DNA from: Natronosalvus vescus
GTDB taxonomy: Archaea > Halobacteriota > Halobacteria > Halobacteriales > Natrialbaceae
Direction: 5' to 3'
Assembly (NCBI RefSeq): GCF_023973145.1
Contig: NZ_CP099546.1
Span: 372,001-436,000, forward strand
DNA length: 64,000 bases
The translations under genes and the position numbers were made by a program. The notes beneath the pieces are model-generated. The model saw nothing but the letters and a program-made list of their open reading frames with translations, did not search any database and was not told the DNA's origin. Shown piece after piece: positions 58,974 through 64,000 of this stretch. Position 1 is the first letter of the stretch. Each line of letters opens with the position of its first letter.

Positions 58974-60581
58974 TCAGTTCTCGAACCGTGCCTGCACGAA
59001 CGGCTGGACGTCGTCGATGTCCGAGAGGCGAGAATCGGAGATCAACACCGCCTCGGTCTCCTCAAGGGGCACCGAGAGGCTGATCTCTTTCGTGCGGCCG
59101 TAGCGCCCCTTGGAGACGACGACGGCGTTGACGATGCCCAGCATGTCGAGTTCGCTGATGAGGTCCGTGACGCGTCGCTGGGTCAGGATGTCGGCGTCGA
59201 TCTCGTCACAGAGCCGTTTGTAGATGTTGAACACCTCACCGGTGTTGATGCTGTGAACGCCGTTTTTCTCCAGCGAGATGATCGAGAAGAGGACGAGTTT
59301 GCTCTGGGTCGGCAGGGTGCGGACGACCTCGACGACACGGTCGAGTTCGATCTTGTCCTGGGCCTGGCGAACGTGCTCTTCGACGATGGTCTCAGACTGG
59401 GCGCGCTCGGCGAGTTCACCCGCGGTTCGAAGCAGATCGAGCGCGCGTCGGGCGTCCCCGTGTTCCTGGGCGGCGAACGCCGCACACAGTGGGATGACGT
59501 CCGGCGAGAGAACGCCCTCTTTGAACGCGACCTCCGAGCGATGCTGGAGGATGTCGCGCAGCTGGTTGGCGTCGTACGGCGGGAAGACGATCTCCTCCTC
59601 ACCGAGGCTCGACTTGACCCGGGGGTCGAGGAAGTCAGTGAACTTCAGGTCGTTAGAGATGCCGATGATCGAGACCCGCGAGTTCTCGAGTTCGGAGTTC
59701 ATCCGTGAGAGGTTGTACAGGGTGTCGTCGCCCGACTTCTCGACCAGTTTGTCGATCTCGTCGAGCATGATGACGACGACCCGTTCGGAGTAATCGACCG
59801 CGTCGAAAAAGACGCTGTAGACCCGATCGGTCGGCCATCCGGTCATCGGTACCTCCTCGAAGCCGTCTCGGTCGGCCTCGAGGGACTCGATTTCCGCCTC
59901 GACATCCTCGGCCGTGTCGAAGGGCTCCTCGGCGAGGGGGTCGGTCTGTGCGTGTGGCGTGGACGCGTCGTCGGCTGCGTCGTCGGATGACGACTCGACC
60001 TCATCGCTGGTTGATTGGTCGTCGACGTCGTCCACTGTGGCCGCTTCGTGCTCGGTTTCGCCGTCCGTTTCGACTGCCTCCCGGAGGGACTCGAGTTCCT
60101 CGATGCGCTCGTCGATGCGCCTTTCGTTCTCCTCGATGAACTTGTTGGCGAGCTGTGCCAGGACGCGATACTGGGTGTCCGTCACCTCGCAGTTGATGTA
60201 CTCGACGTCACAGGGCACGCTGTACTTCTTCGACGTGCTCTCGAGTTCCTTGCTGACGAACTTCGCACTCGCAGTCTTTCCCGTCCCCGTTTTTCCGTAG
60301 ATCAGGATGTTCGACGGCGTCTCTCCACGGAGCGCGGCGACGAGAATCGTCGCCATCTTGTTGATCTGATCGCTTCGATGGGGGAGTTCGTGCGGGGTGT
60401 ACGATGGTCGTAGCACCTCCTTGTTTTCGAAAATCGGTTCGCCGCTCAGCAGGTCGTCGAACAGGCCCTGATTCGACTCCTCGTCGTCTCCATCACCCTC
60501 GAAGCTCATCGTGAACCCGACAGGTGTGTGTGGGTCTGTCGTCCGCCCTGTATCTGGTGTGTCTGAGTCCTCGTCTGACAT
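58974..60581 (-). CDS. orc1: Orc1/Cdc6 replication initiator
   Basis: 535 residues. AAA+ initiator that binds ORB sites and loads MCM. Walker A GKTGTGKT (96-103), Walker B VVIMLDEIDK (about 269-278), sensor region NSELENSRVSIIGISNDLKF with SSLGEEEIVFPPY, and a C-terminal winged helix (SKLVLFSIISLEKNG, TQRRVTDLISELDML). Between Walker A and B is an acidic insertion (about 150-245; SSSDDAADDA). The start at 60581 keeps the ORB1 element outside the gene; an earlier in-frame ATG (60635) would put it inside. Confidence 0.95.
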   Translation of the reverse strand: MSDEDSDTPDTGRTTDPHTPVGFTMSFEGDGDDEESNQGLFDDLLSGEPIFENKEVLRPSYTPHELPHRSDQINKMATILVAALRGETPSNILIYGKTGTGKTASAKFVSKELESTSKKYSVPCDVEYINCEVTDTQYRVLAQLANKFIEENERRIDERIEELESLREAVETDGETEHEAATVDDVDDQSTSDEVESSSDDAADDASTPHAQTDPLAEEPFDTAEDVEAEIESLEADRDGFEEVPMTGWPTDRVYSVFFDAVDYSERVVVIMLDEIDKLVEKSGDDTLYNLSRMNSELENSRVSIIGISNDLKFTDFLDPRVKSSLGEEEIVFPPYDANQLRDILQHRSEVAFKEGVLSPDVIPLCAAFAAQEHGDARRALDLLRTAGELAERAQSETIVEEHVRQAQDKIELDRVVEVVRTLPTQSKLVLFSIISLEKNGVHSINTGEVFNIYKRLCDEIDADILTQRRVTDLISELDMLGIVNAVVVSKGRYGRTKEISLSVPLEETEAVLISDSRLSDIDDVQPFVQARFEN

Positions 60582-60594
60582 TCGTCGTACACAT

Positions 60595-60617
60595 ACCCCC
60601 TCGTTTCGTGTGGAGCG
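60595..60617 (+). promoter_or_regulatory. ORB-like element 1
   Basis: ACCCCCTCGTTTCGTGTGGA... begins at 60595. It resembles the archaeal origin recognition box (G-string plus GTTTC/GGAAAC dyad, here in reverse orientation). It overlaps the palindrome at 60610-60623. Confidence 0.5.
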
Positions 60618-60942
60618 CTCCACCCAGAACGACACGAAAACCCCGTTAGGCGCCGGTTATCGCATGTCCTGTGTATGGCCTCTCTCTTACGGAGTCCAGT
60701 TGATGCAAACGAACCAGAGGGACACATAGGTAATAAACGCTTCCCTTCAACGCGAGTGACTCTCTGGTTCGGGCTAGTCCGTACGAGTTCTGTTGGCCAT
60801 CGTCGATTATCCGAAACGGTCAATATATCCCTTCTAGAGCAGTAATTCGGCAGAATTCAATTATGCCCGTTCATCAGAACGTGAAATTATGTGTGGGTTT
60901 ACTGTTCAATTCCGAGATGTGATCCCCGAATCGGTATGCTAA

Positions 60943-60965
60943 ACCCTCCGTTTCACCTGGAACGG
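60943..60965 (+). promoter_or_regulatory. ORB-like element 2
   Basis: ACCCTCCGTTTCACCTGGAA... begins at 60943, with C-run, GTTTC and TGGAAC in the same order and direction as element 1. Good match to the haloarchaeal ORB pattern as remembered; spacing 348 bases between the two. Confidence 0.55.
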
Positions 60966-61044
60966 CACACTCGTACCGACCGATGCGGTGTAAGCGACGC
61001 TTCAGATGGCCGATTGTGGGTCGCGGTCGTGGTTGCAGGCGTTT

Positions 61045-61581
61045 CTAGAGATCAGGATCGGATGTATCCGAAAACTGGTCGACCGCGTCTTGTGTTTGTC
61101 GTTGTGCGTCGTCGTACGCGGCTCCGAGTGCGATCAGGAACCCGACGATGGCAGTCACGATGGCGATGGCACCGACCGCGACGACGGCGAGTGACAAGAC
61201 GGGCCCCGAGAGCACCTGTGCGGACGTCAGGAGGGCGATTGCGGTCACTGCCGCAATGAGAGTGACCAGACGACCGAACCGACCGGTATCGAATCCGTCT
61301 GACCCACCGTCGTCGTTCTCGAGGAGTTCGTTCAGGATACCCCGATAGGCACCGTCGCCAGTGGCGTCACCGAGGGAATGAATCGAGTGCGCGACCCACA
61401 ACCCGGCGGTGAGATTGAGCAAGGCAACGAAGGAGACGACCGCTACCTGACCCTCGAGGAATATTCCGATCAAAACCGCATTTGCGAACGTGAGCGTCAT
61501 CAACCCGTGTACGAGGAGCGAACGGGTGCCAAAGTCCTCGAGCGCTGTAATGTGTGCTACTCTCATGCTATCCATAGACAT
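61045..61581 (-). CDS. Four-helix membrane protein
   Basis: 178 residues. Helices: LVHGLMTLTFANAVLIGIF, QVAVVSFVALLNLTAGLWV, GRLVTLIAAVTAIALLTSAQ and AVVAVGAIAIVTAIVGFLIAL. A soluble Asp/Gly-rich loop (RGILNELLENDDGGSDG) joins the two hairpins. Start uncertain: Met1, Met3 or Met6 (61581, 61575, 61566). No family recognised. It flanks the candidate origin, facing away. Confidence 0.65.
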   Translation of the reverse strand: MSMDSMRVAHITALEDFGTRSLLVHGLMTLTFANAVLIGIFLEGQVAVVSFVALLNLTAGLWVAHSIHSLGDATGDGAYRGILNELLENDDGGSDGFDTGRFGRLVTLIAAVTAIALLTSAQVLSGPVLSLAVVAVGAIAIVTAIVGFLIALGAAYDDAQRQTQDAVDQFSDTSDPDL

Positions 61582-61722
61582 ACAGCGGGTATGGCGTTGC
61601 TCCCTTACAGTGTCGGTATCGAAGGGGTGATCTCCGATGGCACTGGAAGCTTTCTACGGGTTTAGTACGGAAATTGCCACGCTGACGGACACCCACTTCG
61701 GGCAACAGCCACCCCTCGACGT

Positions 61723-63414
61723 TCACTCGTACAATTCGTCTACCAGCTCGACACCGGTGAACTCGAGTCGCGCTCCGCCTGTCGCCCCTTCGGTCGCGCG
61801 AACCGACCAGCCGTGGACGCCGACGACTTTGTGGACGATGCTCAGTCCGAGCCCGGTTCCAGATGGTGAGTTGGTGTAGCCCTTCTCGAAAATTCGTTCG
61901 CGTTCGCCCACCGGAAACCCGCAACCGGTGTCCTCGATGTAAAAGCCGTCTTCGAGCGGCCCGATCGTCACCTGGAGTGGCTCTGACTGCGCTTCGGCGC
62001 TCTCGCCGTCCCTAGACTCGCTGTTCTGCCCCGACCTCTCGTGACCGACTGCGCGGTCGCGACCGGTATTCACTTCGGAAGCCCCGTGCTCGACGCTGTT
62101 TCGAAAGACGTTCTCGAGCAACTGTCGAATTCGATCCGGATCGCCGATGATCGTTTGGTGTGTTTCGACGGAAAGGTCGGCGTTTGGGGTCCAGACGTGC
62201 ATCCACGCCCGATTCGCCAGCTCCCCCAGATCGACCGGCGACTGGGCCTCGAGCTGTCGACCGGTGTGTGCGAGTTGCACCAGGTCGGTGACGAGTTCGT
62301 CGATCCGGTTCGCCGCGCCCAGCACCTGGTCGACGTGCTCGATGTCGCCCGTGTTGATCGCCAGATCTGCGCTCCCTCGAATTTCCATCAGCGGCCCCTG
62401 TAGATCGTGGGAGATCATCCCGGTGAAATCCTCGAGTTCCTGGAGCGTGATCAGCGTACTGCCCGACTCGGTGCCCACGCGGCTCGTTCGGATCTCGACG
62501 TCGCGGTCGACCCCATCGATCGTGAACGTGTGCTCGGCGACTGTCGAACCGTCCGTGCTGGGGAGCACGTCGGGCGCTTGCTCGCCCAACAGCGCCACTG
62601 GCTCCCGGCCGAGGATTCGTGCAGCCGATGGGTTGACGTCGACTACCCGGCCGTCCGCATCGACCACGACCATTCCGAGCTCCATCCGTTCGATGAGTTC
62701 CTTCCGGCCGAGCTCGCGCGTCGCCGGGATCAGTCGAACGAAATCGTAGCGAACGATGATGCCGACGGCGATCGCACTCGTGAGCAGGATTCCGAGCGGT
62801 GTGATCGCAAAGCCGTTTGGTGGGACTGGCAGGAAGAAGAGCACGTCGGCAACGATGCCGATCGAGATTGCCCCCGCGAGGGTGATTGCCTGCCACCGGT
62901 AGACGTGGTCGGCGACCACCGCGTATCGGACGAACGCACCGACGGCGACCACTGAGAGGACGAACGCGTAGGCGATCCAGGGGACGGCGATGAGCCCGTA
63001 CTCGTATGCGACGTGCTGGGGCGTCGACGCTGCCGTCACGTTCGCATAGAAGCGTCCGTGGAGGTCGTCGGTCAGCGCCAACAGGAGTGCCCCGAGCGCC
63101 GGAAGGGAGATCAGGACGCGACGCCCTGGCGTCAGCCACTCGTCGTAGCCGGTGTACTCGAGCGCGAAAAACAGCAGTGCGACGGGGATGATCGTGATCC
63201 CGACGTACCGGATCTGGAGCAACGTCGCCGAGACGGTGAACGACGTCGTCGCGTAGTTGAGCCCTGCGGTGATCATCCAGACGACGTCGCCAACGAGAAC
63301 CACGACGAGCCAGATAATGCCGGGTTGCTCTCGACGACGATAGGCGAACACGGCGAGCCAGATGCCAATCGCCGCACCGAATAACTGGACGAGTGCCAAC
63401 AGCGTTAGCGTCAT
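61723..63414 (-). CDS. Sensor histidine kinase, 7TM + PAS
   Basis: 563 residues. Residues 1-225 are seven hydrophobic helices (histidine-kinase N-terminal 7TM domain). A PAS-type domain (about 240-325) opens ERMELGMVVVDADGRVVDVNPSA. The phosphoacceptor is His336 in MISHDLQGPL. ATPase: N-box LLENVFRNSVEHGA, G1 DTGCGFP, G2 SGTGLGLSIV. Signals from membrane or light/redox; no paired receiver gene is nearby (haloarchaeal kinases often lack one). Confidence 0.92.
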   Translation of the reverse strand: MTLTLLALVQLFGAAIGIWLAVFAYRRREQPGIIWLVVVLVGDVVWMITAGLNYATTSFTVSATLLQIRYVGITIIPVALLFFALEYTGYDEWLTPGRRVLISLPALGALLLALTDDLHGRFYANVTAASTPQHVAYEYGLIAVPWIAYAFVLSVVAVGAFVRYAVVADHVYRWQAITLAGAISIGIVADVLFFLPVPPNGFAITPLGILLTSAIAVGIIVRYDFVRLIPATRELGRKELIERMELGMVVVDADGRVVDVNPSAARILGREPVALLGEQAPDVLPSTDGSTVAEHTFTIDGVDRDVEIRTSRVGTESGSTLITLQELEDFTGMISHDLQGPLMEIRGSADLAINTGDIEHVDQVLGAANRIDELVTDLVQLAHTGRQLEAQSPVDLGELANRAWMHVWTPNADLSVETHQTIIGDPDRIRQLLENVFRNSVEHGASEVNTGRDRAVGHERSGQNSESRDGESAEAQSEPLQVTIGPLEDGFYIEDTGCGFPVGERERIFEKGYTNSPSGTGLGLSIVHKVVGVHGWSVRATEGATGGARLEFTGVELVDELYE

Positions 63415-63586
63415 TGTTCTGCCACCACCACACCGGTCGTGTGCCTCGAGTAACCGGAGTTATCGTCAGATTGGACTACAGCTAAATGTACGTTCTGCTC
63501 GAACGACTGACGCGTGGCTATCGCTCGGAGACTCAGGCGGACGATTCGGGCAGAAAATTGGTGGGTTGGGTGGGGCCGTTACGGCA

Positions 63587-63895
63587 TCATCGCGTCCGCT
63601 GTCGACTCCAGCCTCGCATCGACAACACGATCAACAGGAGAGCAAACACGGCGACGAGGAGCCACTGGCCGGTCCACGTCTGGGTGAACTCCGCGAACAT
63701 TCCGAGGAGATCCAGCCCAAACGCTTGCCCGAGGGCAAACAGCAGCAGGATGAACCCGACCAGTGCGAGCGCGATCCGGAGGAGACTCCGGGTGATCATT
63801 GTCGCCTCGGACTCGGGCGACTGTGACGCGTTACGCGTGTCTGACTCGGCCTGGTGTGTATCCTGGGCCATGTGCGACTGTTTACTGTCCCCCAT
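63587..63895 (-). CDS. Small membrane protein
   Basis: 102 residues. Hydrophilic N terminus, then two helices: LLRIALALVGFILLLFALGQ and WLLVAVFALLLIVLSMRGW. Alternative start at Met9 (63871). Conserved-looking haloarchaeal small membrane protein; role unknown. Positively charged C terminus (RGWSRQRTR). Confidence 0.65.
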   Translation of the reverse strand: MGDSKQSHMAQDTHQAESDTRNASQSPESEATMITRSLLRIALALVGFILLLFALGQAFGLDLLGMFAEFTQTWTGQWLLVAVFALLLIVLSMRGWSRQRTR

Positions 63896-64000
63896 TACTA
63901 TTATTGGCGCGCTAGCAACTGTTCGAATTCACAAAACAAACCGTGACCATCACGAAACCAGCCAATAACGTCGCTGAAGTGATCTACTCGTTCCGGCGAT
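63896..64000. other. Right-edge intergenic sequence
   Basis: 105 bases with no gene. AT-richer stretch (ATTACTATTATTGG at its left) could be the promoter of the small membrane protein. Confidence 0.4.

Larger units (their letters stand above)
60582..61044. other. Candidate replication origin
   Basis: 463 bases between orc1 and the 61045-61581 gene. It contains two ORB-like elements (60595 and 60943) in the same direction, a 14-bp perfect palindrome (GTGGAGCGCTCCAC at 60610-60623), and an AT-rich central stretch at about 60810-60910 that could be the unwinding element. Gene-free otherwise. Layout fits haloarchaeal oriC next to orc1. Confidence 0.65.

Noticed and set aside
60624-60646. Third ORB in inverted orientation (GACACGAAAACCCCG)
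   Set aside because: It has the CACGAAA part but C-run instead of the G-run required for an inverted ORB.

Overview
The window is haloarchaeal chromosome. Proteins are strongly acidic, codon use is GC-rich with very frequent CTCGAG, Tat lipoproteins (twin-arginine motif plus an L-A-G-C lipobox) and PGF-CTERM-type tails are common, and several genes look leaderless with TATA-like boxes about 25-30 bases before the start. Content and style suggest a Natrialba/Haloterrigena/Natrinema-type organism, but genus cannot be fixed from sequence reading alone. I see no rRNA, tRNA, CRISPR array or intact insertion sequence.

Layout. 0-8 kb: a left-truncated gene with an apparent frameshift, an Ntn-type asparaginase, NADP isocitrate dehydrogenase (icd), and a translationally coupled 2-oxoacid dehydrogenase E1alpha-E1beta-lipoyl operon without E2 or E3. 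8-22 kb: small regulators, a cupin, a VOC protein, small membrane proteins, a Vms1/aeRF1-like protein, the DUF1611 + enolase-superfamily pair that matches DgcN-DgcA of D-glutamate catabolism, a PspA-like coiled coil, a frameshifted SnoaL-like gene and upp. 22-25.6 kb: two paralogous HExxH surface proteins of the Hvo_1808 type, separated by a degenerate 22-base tandem repeat.

25.7-32.4 kb is a complete nitrous oxide reductase operon: nosZ, an unnamed membrane protein, nosD, nosF, nosY, nosL, mostly with overlapping stops and starts. A second, separate set of nos-accessory-like genes lies at 43.7-49.7 kb: a NosL-like lipoprotein facing a minus-strand run of a NosD-like protein, an ABC ATPase, an ABC permease and a PQQ-type beta-propeller, but no second NosZ. 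I consider this second set the most interesting unexplained system in the window. Between them are NAD salvage (nicotinate phosphoribosyltransferase), an AMMECR1-domain protein, an ammonium transporter fused to a PII domain, hemB with a His/Asp-rich insertion beside its metal-binding cysteines, and a coupled aldehyde dehydrogenase / thioester-reductase-like SDR pair.

49.8-64 kb: glutaryl-CoA-type acyl-CoA dehydrogenase, threonine synthase, small regulators, a structured 500-base gene-free stretch at 55.2-55.7 kb, 5-formyl-THF cyclo-ligase, thioredoxin, a DUF4382 lipoprotein, F420H2:NADP oxidoreductase, and an Orc1/Cdc6 initiator gene with two ORB-like elements and an AT-rich stretch upstream: a probable replication origin at about 60.6-61.0 kb. 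The right end holds membrane proteins and a 7TM histidine kinase. Starts were chosen by domain alignment, overlaps and promoter spacing.
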